Below, piece by piece: positions 41,001 to 55,000 of a DNA stretch of 64,000 nt. The position numbers were made by a program, and so were the translations under genes. This DNA comes from Protonemura montana (taxonomy: Eukaryota; Arthropoda; Insecta; Plecoptera; Nemouridae): the NCBI GenBank assembly GCA_947568835.1, contig OX387604.1, positions 22,721,076-22,785,075 of the forward strand. Reading direction: 5' to 3'. The notes under the pieces were generated by a model. The model had not been told where the DNA came from. It worked only from the letters and a program-made list of their open reading frames with translations, and did no database searches. How positions within the stretch are numbered: position 1 is the stretch's first letter; the number at the start of each line of letters is the position of its first letter.

Positions 41001-44000
41001 CTTTGGTCCAGTATGAGCATTGAGCTGGTAGACAAGACGAATAGTATTGGCACAAACTAGAAAAAATGGAGAATATGTAAGTGAATGAAAATTGGAGAGC
41101 AGGCGCTACATTTTTAGCCGTTTTAGCGATAGCCGTCGCTATCGACCTCAGAATTCATTTGTAATTGGTGCGAAATTCTACACGATAATATCAACCTGCA
41201 AATGTCGGTATACATTATTTTTTAAATGTGTGCTTAGTAAAGCCGTTAACCCTGTAGAATGCTGGCCAAACTTAAAGCTTTGATTAGCGTCTTCTCAACA
41301 ATGTAAAGAGTTTTTAAAATGCAATCGGTCTTAGAGAAGTTAAGTATTTTCGAAATATTTTTGTTCCATCATTTGAAACCATCGAGCCTATTTATAACAC
41401 AAATTAAAGGGAGATTAACAAAGTTAAGCAACACTGGGCTTGATCAGGTTTTTTCGGGAATGACCATCAAAATTCATCCAATTCTGTTTGGGAAAATGGT
41501 TGGGGGGCATGAAGCTTCTTTCATGTGTTAGTAGAGTGGTCCTGGTATTTGAACTCGTCCTGTGGTTTCATAGTGAGTCCGGAGTCATAGAACACTCTGT
41601 CAAACTGAGCTGGGTAAGGGAATGCAAGCAATTGGCAGACTGGCCCGTAGTCAGCATCTTTATACAAACGCCAATTTTATTTCTAACTTGATAAAATAGT
41701 ATTAACTTCTGCAAACACATGCAGATGTCATATGCCAGTTGTTAGCTTGTGAATTTTATCAAGCAATGCCGGCACCAAATCGCATTCGCAAAGAATGCAA
41801 TGCGGTAATGATTCACGTTATAAAAGATCTCGTAAAAGTCCTTGTTTTGAACAGTGTAATTTACGTGGGGAGTTGGAGCCAAAACCCCAGAAAATTCACA
41901 AAGAAATTATTACCTTCCCGCTTGATCTGGTAATCTTGTTGATGATGTCCGCGAAGACAACGTACTGATCATTTGTTTCTACGCATGTTTTCTTCCATTG
42001 AACGTTTTGTCTGAGTCTTACGTAGTCTCCGAGGAAGGGATGTGAAACACTTCGTGGATAAGATGCTTTGCGCTCTTTGAAAATGATACTCGCTGTCACT
42101 TTTTCTCGGAGGCGATTTCTCGCGGTCTGGTCGAAGCGCACTCGGTACTTAAAACACTGCAAGGAAAATTATTCATTACAACTTCCTCAAAATTAGCAAA
42201 CACTCGATTAATTTGTTTAATTTAAATTTACATAAGATGGAGTTAAGTATTGCTTGGAAAATAGGCAACATATTTTTTCTACTTTCCAGTACAGTTTGCA
42301 ACATCGGTGATAAGTAGTCCATGCAGTTATGGGGCCATGTAGTACGTGAAAGTACATCTAACTCTATAAAAACAATATTAACACTGAATTAACAACGTAA
42401 ATAATCTCACCCTCCATTTGTGATGTATTCTTCTAAGCAAGAGACTGGTATCCGCTAATCTTCTTGGACAGGTTGGCCAATCTCGACTGATTGGTGAATC
42501 ACAATCTTCAGGTAACTGGACGGCTAGTCTCAACAGGAACTGTCGTGTCTTCCATCGGAAATAATGACTTTGAATGACTTTTACAGCCCATTCCACTTGC
42601 TTCCTATGTTTTAATATTCGGTATTCTTCTTGTGCCTGCAACACAAAGAACCTTCATAAATCACGGTTACTAGCTCAAATTTCAATTGGTTTGCGCTTTG
42701 CCAATTTCCATTAAATCAGCGTTTTAATCATTATTGATATGTTCAATTTGTGAAAACAAAAACAAAAAATTTGCATTTTTAATAGTATGCAATTCAGTGT
42801 ACCAGTACCGTGTATATAACTCATTACTCAACGCACAAGATATTCATAATACCCTATCCAACACAACAAAGGTGCTTTTGATATTGGTAGCACAGACGCC
42901 ATTTAAAAGCAAACAACTTGACATTCAATAAAAATACTTATACCACCAATCAACTTACATTGAAAATAGTATTTGTACAAACGAGCTTACAGTGGACAGG
43001 TGCTTTGCGATACAAAAATGCGAAGAAACTGAAGGAAAACACACTTTAAAAATTCGAGTGGCAGATGGGTTTTTAGAGGGGGGGGGGGGGGGGCAATGGT
43101 AGGTTTATTACATACCACCCTGTACAAGCACCACAAATGTCTTCGACCTTTGAAAGAAACTCCAAAACGGCATTCCTGTACATCACCGGACAAGCACTAT
43201 TATTTTTAGTCCTATTCAGCCCTGACCACATCTTTACAGTAAAAATAATTAATTAAAGATAATTTAATTTTTAAAACCACACACAAAGTAATACGTGTAC
43301 TGCTCTAGATAAATTGAATTTAAAATTTAAAATTTGTTTTGATAATTATGGAAAATGTTCGATCATCTAGATATGATATCTCTATTTCCATTCGAAATGT
43401 ATGAATATATTACTGCATGTTTCTAGTTTGTTTGTTTATTCCGATGTCTGAATAAATTACGGGAGAACCCTTACCCTCCAACTTCTCCAGGCTGATGCAA
43501 TCACAATTTGACTTCTTCTTTGTCCCAGGAATATTTTTCTTTGACTATATCCACGCCAAATTTTTTGTAATAATGTTGCCAAATCATGAAGCCTAACTCT
43601 TCTAAATTCTTCGAGTTCGAATACTGTTCTAGGACTGCGAACAAACAATTTAGTCCTTCCGAATGAGAACTCGGCACTTGGTATTGGTAAGTCTCGAACT
43701 AAGAACACAACACTTTCAACTGGAGGACCTCGAAAATGTGGCCACGTGTGACGTGAAAGCATCTTGTAGCGAGAAAGGAAAGGTTGATAAACCATTCGAT
43801 AACAAAATCCTGATCTTCGCACTCGCACTGTCTCCAAAAGGCTAGAAAAGTTCAAATATTATTACAGACTTTAACACTGTGCACAACAACAGTCTACTAC
43901 AAAATTATAGTTCAAGTTGCACTTTTTCTGCCTTCGTAATTTTCATTCTTATGGCTACTCACCCTAAATACCGAACTTGATGCTGTACCAAAGCAGTTTC

Positions 44001-47000
44001 CAGAATCCGTGGTTGTTTCAGCTCATTAGGTTTGATACATCGAACATAGTGAACTTCTTTAGTTCCAAGATTCCTTACCTGTTCAAAATGAATACTTGTT
44101 TTAGATTGATCGAACCCAACAGTGTATGTCGGAAGTGCATGGAAAGGAAAATAATGCATTCTTACCAATGATCCTATCGATATCTTAAATTGGGCACCAG
44201 CCGTAGCTGGTCGTTTCAAAGTTGTTCTTTTTGGATTTCCTTCTGGGAACAGCGCTTTCATCATAGGGTGATTACAACTGAACATCACCATGGACAGATC
44301 TCGATGAAGCAGATCATTGTTCTTTGCAACGAATCCTTGCACGTTGTACGTCACCGTGCCAGCATAGTGCTTTAATCTAGCGGAATATAAGAAAGCGTTC
44401 ATGCTCAGTTAGTGAAAACGTCTTCGGAAGGGACACACTGACAAGCAAATGGGTGCTGCTATTCCTGAACTGATTCCTATACTAATTGAATTGAATCCTT
44501 AACTGGAGACCGCATCTGTTTTTTTGCACCATCTCCAGCAAACACCGGCAGGCAAAGTTATGCTTTATTATTGTTTTTATTATTTTTGCTGTAAAGAAAA
44601 TTGTAATAATTTGTAGTAAGAATCTGTTGCTAAACATTTTGCTACCTTGGTTGATATTATTGAGAGAGATCGAGGATCATCTCAAACTGGCACCGAGATC
44701 ACAACTGGGACTTGACCGCATGAATTATTTTGTTGGATTTAGCAATAGATTAACAATAGTTTAACAAGAACCTGTAAGAACCTACAAAACCTGCAAGAAC
44801 CTAAAATAATTACCGGAAGCAATTCACAGGTAGGTTATTGTCTGGATAGTTCCGAGAGCCTTGTGCAACTTCGAAGTGCGCGTGTCCGGCACAACCTTGT
44901 GCCAAACGAGACAAAAACAGTTCGTCAGACTTGGAGCATTCTTCTTCGAGCAACGATAGGATTCCGTGGCTATTCTTTTCGATAAGCTCACAGATTAGGC
45001 CGTTGTTGAAGAATGGAATGGCATTCCATTCCAAGCCTGCAAATGTTCACATTCGTTTATGTTTAGTGGAAAAAGTGCACTAGAAAGTAAAACGACTTTT
45101 GATCTGGCAATCTGATAGTACATGGATAACTCTCACCTTCTCTAACATACTCTTCCTGCTCTTGTTTTAACGTCCAGTCCACTATTACTTGGTGCAATTT
45201 TTCGTTACAAAAGTTTATTATAAATTGGTCAAATCCGTTCCGTTCAAGCATCTCAAATCCATAAACGTCTAAAATTCCCATAACTTTTCTTTTCCCATGA
45301 TGTTTTACCTACAAAATAAGGACAATGGATTTAGCAAACTGCTGACGAACAATCTAGCTCATTTTAAAAGGAAAGACCTTTCTTGTATTACCTTGATGAA
45401 ATCATTGAGTTTATTTACTATCCATGTGAAAAGTCGGCTGTAGAGGGCCTTGGCAAGGGAATCTCTGACCAGCGTTGCCTCGCTGGCGCTGAGGTCGACA
45501 GTAATCGCTTCCAGAAGGGTTTGAGAAGTAAGCACGCCCACTAAAGCAGCCTGCTCGCAACGTAGTAGGTCGCATACTTCGTACAACTCTGTGGGAAAAA
45601 TAACTTAAGTTTTCACATATAAAAGAGACGAAAAACTTCAAAACTACTTTCAATACTATCAATACTTTCAGGAAAGCTTCACTCTAAACCGTAATGCCCC
45701 GTAAAATTGAACAACTTAAAAAATAAATATGTTTTATGTACTTGGGGAATAATTATAGTACTTCATGTGACTGATTTTTACTTTAATACGAGTCTTAACT
45801 CTTAAGGCTGTGACTTCTCAGTCACTCTGATTCCAGTAACGCTTTGCTGTGTCACATCAATTCAAACTCGGTACCCCCAATTTGACGTTCAGTAGATACG
45901 TTTTGGTGCTGGGAAATATCCCATTTCTGAACAATTTTATGTTTAAGAAGTTGGCACTTTTAATTCGAATATTTGTCGAAGTTTACCAACATTTTCTTTA
46001 ATACTTAACGACATAAAAAGGCAAAGTGACGAAGCGTGTTCCCGCTTTCAAGACGTGGTTGTGTTGTCGGTCGCATGTGCAACGCCGGTGTCCGGATAAA
46101 AATTGTGCGGCAAGCCACTTACCATAGTCGTTACTGATCGCACAACCTTCCGTTCCATCAATATTGTTGGCAGGAATGAATCCGATATTCCCCAGCTTCA
46201 AAACTGATGCAACTATTTTTAAAACGTTCACTATTTCTTCCGTAGTAAAACCTAAAATTTCTAGCGCCTTCTGAAAAATTAATTACAGTGCACCTTATGA
46301 TATCACATACATCTTTCAATTGATACTTATTTAAACTCTAAGAGCACCTAGAAAACTGTTAAGCCTCGCGCAAAATTGAAAAACTAGCCACAAAAATTTG
46401 TTTTCATCATTAACTTACCTTAGTTACTTGAAAGTCACTTTTATCATCAATATTTTCTAGCGCTCTAGATCGATTACTACGTAAAAAAACATAGTTATCC
46501 AAATTACGTTGAAGTTTTAGGGATTCTGCAACAAAACAAATCGCAATCAGTTATTTTTGCTCACGTGTTGCAATTGAGTGGAGTGCTGATTTGAATCGGT
46601 TATATTGATGGCTAGCTTACTGAGTAGTTGGATGTCGGCCCCTGTCAGAAGTTGGTAAAACACGTGAAAGTTTCGTTCCCCAAGATACTGGCTTGTCACT
46701 CGAGACTAAACGCATGAAAACGAAATCAATTAACTCAATGTTTCAATAATATGCTAGGAATACGTATGTTACTAATATTTCCCAACCTCCCTCTATAAAA
46801 GGGAAAGGACTTTCAATAAATTGCTTCCAATATAATTTGAGACGAACAGAATCAAGTATACATTTTTGATCTTTGTATTAAGGTAAAATTTTGCCCATGC
46901 AAAATCATGCTAAAATCATGCTTTTAAATCATGCTTAATTGGCGTTAAAGGGAGATTATGATTCAAAAGTGATTTTCACGGGTATGCCAACATTTAAAGA

Positions 47001-50000
47001 GATTTGAAAGCGGTAGTTTAAAATAAATAGTTAAATAGAAAAAAAATGTGTTATATGAATTTGGTAATTTGGAATTTGGAATTTGGCTTAGAAATAAATT
47101 TTATTTCGCAGCCGTCACTATTTTCTCTTTAGCCAAATTTTCGCTCAATATTTTAACCAGGAAGGACGGGGGCTTAAAGTTTAAACCATAATTTGGAGAT
47201 CAAAGTAATTGAGTCCCATTGCCATTTGTTTATATTTCCATGTCACCAAATATTCCGTTTCGAATAAAAATCTGTGCCAAAGTGACCTTTTTCTCGTTTA
47301 TTGTGTAAATTTATTGATTTGCAAAATTCAAAATATCGGTGCTTGAAAGAAAATTACTTCGCCAGTTCAAATCACTCCTAAACGTCGTTTAAGAGCGCTG
47401 TAAACGGTGTTAGCGAAATTGGCCAATAGAAGCAGTTAACCAAGAGAAGATAAGAACCACGTTATCGCTTTATCGTCTTCCAATTGGAACATGCACGAGA
47501 ACTAAAGAAGTAATGGTTAAAATATTTGGAATCCAGTGGCCAAGGCGTGGGGTTGAGGAATTAAATTTATTTTTAAATCAGTATATTTTGTATCAAGTCT
47601 TACTGATTGGAGTTTATTCGATTTGCAGATAAAAACGTGCCAAGCAACTTTTTGATGCATAACCTGAACTGCATTAGCTGCTTATAGATATTTTGAAATA
47701 ATTTGGAAGTGGCTAATGGTATAAAGTTATTTTGATTTCAGTGAAATAAGCGCGCTACATATTATTTTACCGGTGATAAATATGCTAACAATATTTTTCC
47801 TCCCTACATCGCCATCATTACAGAATTTAAATGTCCGCTTGTGAGAAGAGTTGATTAAGTGAGACGAATCTTACTTTGTCCTTATTAGTTCTTTGGTTTT
47901 CTATTACTGAAATAAGTACTAAAGTGGGAACCAAAATACTTTTATGCAAAAATAATGCATATTTGTCAATCCCCTTATTTTTTAAGCCTGACGTTCGACC
48001 TGCACTACCGTTGCTTAAGAAATTCGTTCTTTTGTACGCACCTTTTCCAAGAGGTCTGAGAAAAAAAAGGTCTCAGCATTAGTCATAAAAAAAACATTGC
48101 GATACATAATTGAATATTTGGAGCTTTCCTCATTTCACTTACAGTTTGTTATAGTGCCGCCAAGGGGATCTCCCTTGTAGTCAAATTCTATGTCCATGTA
48201 TTTGCCCTAAATGAAAATAACAAAAAACACAGTTGTTAAACTTAAGACTTGATAGTTGTAAGGATTTGGGTTATAGCGTTGTAAATATTTGCAATAAGCT
48301 ATTTAAGTGTAAAACGCATCTATATAAGTTTTCGCAAAATGAGGCTCATGAGAAGTTGCATTTCCTTACAAATCTAGACGAGTTGTCGTTTCTGCTGGTT
48401 TTTGCGTTTCCAAAAGCTTCGAGGAGAGCTCCTGCTTGCACTAATTTGTCCTTCATTTCCCTAAGCTCAGTTGATTGCCCAGTTGCAACCACGACGAACT
48501 GAAGGACGATTCGTGCAGCCTCCGTTTTCCCTGAGCCAGATTCACCAGAAACAACGATGCACTGATCCTGGTTCCGGTCACGCAAGAACCGGTACGCGGA
48601 TCCTGCGATTCCGTACCTAGAACAGAACAAAATATCAAACAAATTATGACAACGACAATTATTTAATTTGCTGTATTATCTTTAATCATTACCTTAATTT
48701 ACTTAAAAATGCTACAGGCCACATTGCTTAAAAATGCTTACGTCATTTCTGAGATTCAAATCTATTACAGATGACTTTCAATGTGGTGATATTTTTTTGA
48801 ACATTGATGTAAACACAAACAGGGAAAATTGACAATGAAGTAAATTGTACTTTTAATGAGATAGCCAAACCGACAAAGCACAAAAAGTCCTTGAATTTCT
48901 CACTGTAGCCCAGATCAAGATGCTTTTCCTTGTCAGTTTTGAATGGTAAAATCTTGTTACGTCAGTCTTACCTTCTTGTGACTAAGATTGAACAAGTCCC
49001 TTTACCTTTCAGTGACTAAAAGAGGACGAGACCCTTTACCTTCTAGTGACTAATAGAGAGACGAAAGGTTGCTTACAAGTGCGGTGCCAGTTGATAAGGT
49101 CCTCTAATCTCGTATGCTTTGACTAAGTCAATGGAGTAGAGAGCTAGTTTCTTGTATGGGTTCACCGACACTAATTCGTTCCCAATGTATGTCTGCAACA
49201 GGAAAATTACAATAAATTAATAATTTTTTTTTTCAATTTCTTACAATAACTGTATGCGACCTTGATGAAAACATGAGCGTAGTTAGCCTCTTTATGCAAT
49301 GTATGATTTCTCTGTGCAGTTACTTTAAGGGAAATGATCCCTACCATTTATTGCATGATCTGACTCGAACTGTTTACAACCATAAGTAGCTGCAGCCTCC
49401 TGCCCCAAACCACATTTATGACCGAAAATGTACAATTTCAGCAACTCTCCTTAGCTTTTGGCAGCGAAAATCTGATGCAAGCGGCTGCAAAGGTGACATG
49501 CAAATGCAACAAGTTTACCACTTGACTTATTCTTTGTTTTAACTCACGCCATTCACCGTTTTTCACTCTAATTTCAATTCGGATGAGTCCACATTCTTTT
49601 ACTCTTTGACTGTAAACTTTGTGATTAATGGACAAATAGACAATTACATTTCAATTCGTTTTGCCAAGTTGATCGAGAATCAACTCAAGTAGAATTGTTT
49701 GTGCATTATTGCGGCTCTAGGACATAGTTTTGACGAAGTCCTTGTGTCACATATGCTTCTTATTTTTGCAATTTTATAGTCAATGAGAAATACATTTCCT
49801 TATTACGCTCGCTTGCTAGGTTCCAGATTTAAGAAGTGAATCTACAAAAATACTTTCCAAACATTGATTTTGCCGATTTTATTGATGGAATCGATTTTCA
49901 TTCAAAAAATGCAGCGCAATTCTAATGTCCAATTTAGATGAGAACAATTCAATCTAAGAGCGCGATATTTTCTCAGTCTGAGGCAAAAAACTCTGTGTGG

Positions 50001-51971
50001 AATTCCTTCCTGCGTAAACGCCGCGACAAATTGCATTCCTAGATGGCTAGGTAACCCCAAGTTCGTTACACCTGAGCAAAAGCGAGTGAGGGGAACACAG
50101 AGTATTATAAATTAGCACGTATTTTATCTATAAAAATGCATAGGGAGATCAAAATCTAAAATGTGAGTAAAAATATCAATAAACAAACCTAACATTCAGG
50201 CATATAATGGCCTTACCATTAACGAAATAATTATAATAATCGACTATGTTGTAGATAAAGGATTGCACTTCCTTCGAAAATATATATTTTTACGATTCTT
50301 ATTTTCCTTACTTTTACTTCCTACAGTTAGTTACAAAGTCAAATGTTGGGGTCTCAATTTGGCACGCGGCGAAAACATTTCGAAAAAAGATCCTTTTCGA
50401 ACGAAATGTATTCCTTTGTCTGCACCATAGTCGATTTCTTTAACAGTACGGCCAGAAAAGCGCAGACAAGATTTGTCTGAAATCACTAGTTCCCCTGAAC
50501 CTGTCACCATTTCGGTTGTGAGGTAAAGAGTGGAAAGTGACTGGACCAATGCCAATGGCTGCAAAGGTGGTCAAAAAGAATAACGCTTGCAAGTCGCACT
50601 GCAAGTTTGAAATTAAAATTACCAATGTTTCATTACGTCGACACTTGTACAATTTTTACGTACCGTGCAAATTCCTCCACCTCTGAAGGATTTTGCTGAA
50701 CACTAGTGCTACTCCGCGGCCCCCGGCTCTGCGCTTGTAGTTTTTTGTACAAAACGTTTGCAGAACGATATGTCTTATATAAGAAAAATGTTTAAAAAAT
50801 CTCATTCATATCTGCCTTTCCTTTGTGTAAGGCAATTTTGTAATCTCTGCACTATTTTAATCTTTACCTCTTAGTCTCTAGCACACTGACATTGTCCCTC
50901 GGACTCGTTTTTGTAAACCACAACAGTTTTAAGAACCTACTGAGTTTCTAAGCTCGTAAAATAACTCCATGTCCAAATATGTTTGGAAGAACACTGCTTT
51001 CTACTGGTAGATAATGAAAACTGTCGTAACGGAAATATTTTTAAAATACCCTTCGCTCTTACCAGAAAAATTTTCGACACGCGGGGTCAAAACTGGATTT
51101 ATACCGAAAATTATAGCAATTCCTCGATAAAGCAATTTATTATGTCATGAATGTGGGAGCTAGTTAAGTGTTGTTGTCCCCTCCGGGGTTCTCCGTTAAA
51201 TTTACCCAAACAGCAGACTCAAAAAAACTGTGAGTTAAACATAAAATAAAGGTAAATTAATAAACCTGACTAAACGAGCGCATTTTGTACACACAGTTCC
51301 TCATTTGTTCAGTCCTGGAACTTTTACAATCTGAACAAGACACGTCAAAACCTGGCGGTCAGACGGATAGCATTTAATTTTGTATTTAATCCCTTCTTTA
51401 AAATTGTCCCACAGCCTCAACTAATACTTCAGTAAGGTCTCTAAGCTTAACAATAATTAACAAAATCGGTGAAAACCTACATAGGATGCTAATTTTGAAT
51501 TGACGAGAAACGAAGAAATTAATCGAAATTAGTTCCACACGTGTAACTTTTTATACAGTTATTAATATTCTTCATGTAGACTTTCACACATGTTTCACAC
51601 ATTTTTTCACATGTAGTCTTTCAAATTATTTTTTATGACAAACTTAGCTAAATACGCCCTAGTTATGCGTCTATGACTGGCCGTGTGGTATATATTTGTA
51701 AGCCAACTTCATCATGCGCAGGGACGAAAACTGTTTTACGCTGCGTTACCCTTGTTCAGCATCAAAACGGAACTTTTTCAAAGAAATTGCCATTGCATCT
51801 CTTCCTAGTTCAATTATTTATGTAAAGAACCCGTCCCAGTATTTTGTCGGTACTTACATAAATGTGGTCCCTCTTGAATCTCTGATGTAGGTTGGAAATG
51901 AAAGTGGTTTCTGTGAGCGGATCGAGCAAGACACAGTCCCAGGCACCCACTTCCGGCTCCAGAAGTTCCAT
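38094..51971 (-). CDS. class I unconventional myosin, Myo1a/Myo1b type, 19 coding exons
   Basis: An actin-based, membrane-linked motor. Exons (minus): 51971-51858, 49192-49077, 48616-48370, 48206-48143, 48055-48042, 46705-46621, 46525-46419, 46270-46123, 45588-45392, 45308-45137, 45036-44814, 44376-44166, 44078-43963, 43841-43475, 42635-42411, 42156-41914, 41056-40904, 39424-39297, 38217-38094. All are GT-AG with matching phases; total 3054 nt, 1017 aa. The head shows P-loop GESGSGKT (~101-108), switch I NDNSSRF, switch II DVYGFE (~378) and a Glu at the TEDS position (~325), as in Myo1b. The neck has about three IQ motifs ([16 protein letters not shown] onward). The TH1 tail binds acidic lipids ([25 protein letters not shown]). 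Order and length match Myo1a/b; in insects Myo95E is the likely counterpart (recollection). ATG 51971 is chosen because an acceptor-like CGCAG lies between it and an in-frame ATG at 52022. Confidence 0.95.
40053..40072 (+). repeat. poly-C tract (C20) in a myosin intron
   Basis: Uninterrupted C20 in the intron between exons 17 and 18. In the myosin transcript it is a G20 run. Confidence 0.9.
43078..43093 (+). repeat. poly-G tract (G16) in a myosin intron
   Basis: Uninterrupted G16 on the plus strand (C16 in the myosin transcript), in the intron between exons 14 and 15. Confidence 0.9.
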
Positions 51972-52022
51972 CTGTCCAGAATGGTCCGCTGCCTCCCGCC
52001 CAGCTGCGAATTGACGGCACAT

Positions 52023-55000
52023 CAATTATTGCATATCATTCTCAAGTCGGCCTGTCAATCAATCATGTTTCACCTTTCAATCATGTTACAATCAGATTGT
52101 GCAAAAACCAAACAATGATGAGTCAAAAGTGGTTTTCGGCAGGCGACTATCTCAAACGTTAAAACATTCAACATTTTCTTTACATAGCTATGATTTTTCA
52201 GACAAGCAACCTCTTAAAAATTTTCCGTTAAACTTGCCTTTTTTGTTTTTTAAGTTAAATTGGTGAGTGATGTCTTACAAATTAAGAAATTATAGTAATC
52301 TGTCCTTGCTGGGCACAAAAAATCCAAGCTTACCGCCAAATTCACACGGCCAAAATGTATATTGTCAAATATACTGTCTACGCATTTATCTATTATGCAT
52401 CTAGGTGTGTGACTTAACCTACGCCAACAGTACTCACACTTACATCTTTGGCTTCCTTGCAAAATTCTTTACAGAACACTTCAGTGCATTTACGTAAATC
52501 AATGCACCATGCTTTCACGTCGTCAATGAAGCGTTGTGTTGCATATAGATATAAATACGTTATAGACTGTATTTTTGTCCCCAGTCATTGTCGCAAATTT
52601 ACTGTACTTACAGATGATAAAGCGAAATATTTTCCAGATTTTTATCACATGATCATTTCTTCTTTAAAGTAAAATTTGTTGCGGTGATTGATTTTTAATT
52701 TTCTGCATTTAACTCTCTTTACTACAGTCGAAGGACGCTCTGTATGATAGATTTTTCGTTGGAACTGTTTAGTACACTCCATTCTATTGGGTTGTAAACC
52801 TAGAGGTTCGTTCAACCTCTGTGATTATATCAACTAGTGATGAGAGATTCATTCCTTTAATGTTGACACTCACAGCTTTCTACAAATTGATAATATCTCT
52901 AGCAGATGAAGTCAATAAAATTCTCTCGCTTGATCTGTCTTTCTTATCAAGAAGAGATTTCCAGTCCATCGATTCTTCATCAGAATTTTCATGTTCACTT
53001 TTCACATAATTTTAAAGTGATATAAAGTCGTTATTTTGTTCATATTCTTCTAATTCATCTAGTCTGTGTTCTTTTTTAGCGGGAATCAATTCATCTTTTC
53101 GTATTTTAAGTTGTTATTTTTGTAAGTTTCTTTGTGACAATTTTGAAGTGTCAATTAATTTCAAATACCGCTGTAATTTTTATAGGTATCGTGACAAATT
53201 CTCATTTTCATTAAAATTGTTTAGCTACAGAATTTGATCCATCTCATTTTTAACAGCAGTAATCGTCGTATTGATATGTTCCGCTTGCGCCAGTTTTCTA
53301 TTTGATTGGTATTGTGCCAGCTGATAACTTGCCTAGTCGATCGAGCATTTGTTGATCAATATAAATAATCGTTATGATGCACCCTTATATCATCAAACTT
53401 GTAATGTCACCTTGATGGGGCCAATGATCCACTCCTTCTCAGAATTATACCGTTTTTCTATTGACGAGCAATTCTATTTTCTATTGTCTTCTACGGAGGT
53501 AATAATCCCTTCATCTTTACGGTGAAAACATGGGCATGCCAGCGATAACTAGAGTCACATTTATCAACAAGCCATTAAACACGTTGCTGCCTGCATCACT
53601 CATGTCAGTATCATATCACCTAATGGAAATAAAAAATTCTTGATTTTCCGATTTTTGTTAATTGGTCTTCATGACTGGATTCGATTATGATTGCGGATTC
53701 TAGCTTATGTCGAATCGAAGTATTCGAAAGTTAGATAGTCATTCAACTTACTTAAAAGTTTTTCACCTAGAGTATTTTATCTCGAAATTTGGAAGTCCGC
53801 GATCCACGTGCATCTGTTGCTGTTTGGTGTCACTCGAAACAAGCGATAACTTTCATGATGACATTATGCCGCCCTACTTTTACCAAAAATTGGGGATATT
53901 GAGGAAAATTGAGGAAAATTGGGGACTCTTAGCTGGTCAGACGTTTGGGGGTCTAAATGTATTTGCAAAAAAAAAACACAGTTCATAGGAAAAAGCTGTG
54001 GTCAGGGTTGCTCTATTTTCATTTAATTCAGCTTTTGAAGTCGTCACGCTACACGCAAAAATATCCATTTTGATTTTCTTTTAATTCACTTCGTCCACGT
54101 TTTTGAAAATATTAAAATGTGAAATAGTTCCCACAGACGCTTTCTTCTTTTATTCACTGATTTGAATCAATTCAAGGGTTTAATCTTTGATCTCTAATCG
54201 TTAACCTGCACTCAACTTCGTATCCAGAATGGAGTTAAATGGGCTGATCTAGATAATTATAACCAACTATTTCCACTTAGTAGAAATGATTGTTTATTTG
54301 GTAATTTCTTGATTTGAAAGTGATAGTGATACCCACGGTGAATTTCTCAAAGTAGCCCTGCTACAATTTGAGATGGTAAATAAACAAGAAATAAAGAGCA
54401 TCCAAGTGATCGAAAATATAGCAAATCTTGTTCCCCTTTATAGAGAGTCAGCGAAAGAGAGGGAGAATGTGTACGAGTTCAAGAGAGGAGGGATATCTTA
54501 AGCTCATTCATTTCTCCCTACTATTTGGTCGCCACACCACTATCGATTGAGTAAGCTCGCTGGCACAAAATTTCACCTCGTAAACTAGATATTTTTAATG
54601 CTATTTCGGATTTTACGTTTGTATTGACATTCAGCTGAATCTGAATATTTTCTGATCGTACATTCTCATCTGATCTCCCTTTTTTTCCACCCCTTATCGT
54701 TCCGGCAACTCCCAGGAACTCCAGGGAAAACTTAAGGTGATATTGATGATTATATGTAACTAAGACATTCATATAAAACATTCAGTCAAAGTATTTTTCA
54801 GTGCAACATCCGAACTTTTTTCACCGAGTGAAAAAACGTACCTAACGGGTAACTATAACTTCACGCCTAACGAGCCACTCGTAAAGCTAAGTCGCAAACC
54901 TGTTTAAAATTGAAGGCTGCTTGCAAGTTTGCAGTTAACGCGCGAAAAGTGATTTTTCATTTAGCCTGTTTAACTAAATGTGTTTAAACAATATTTTTGT

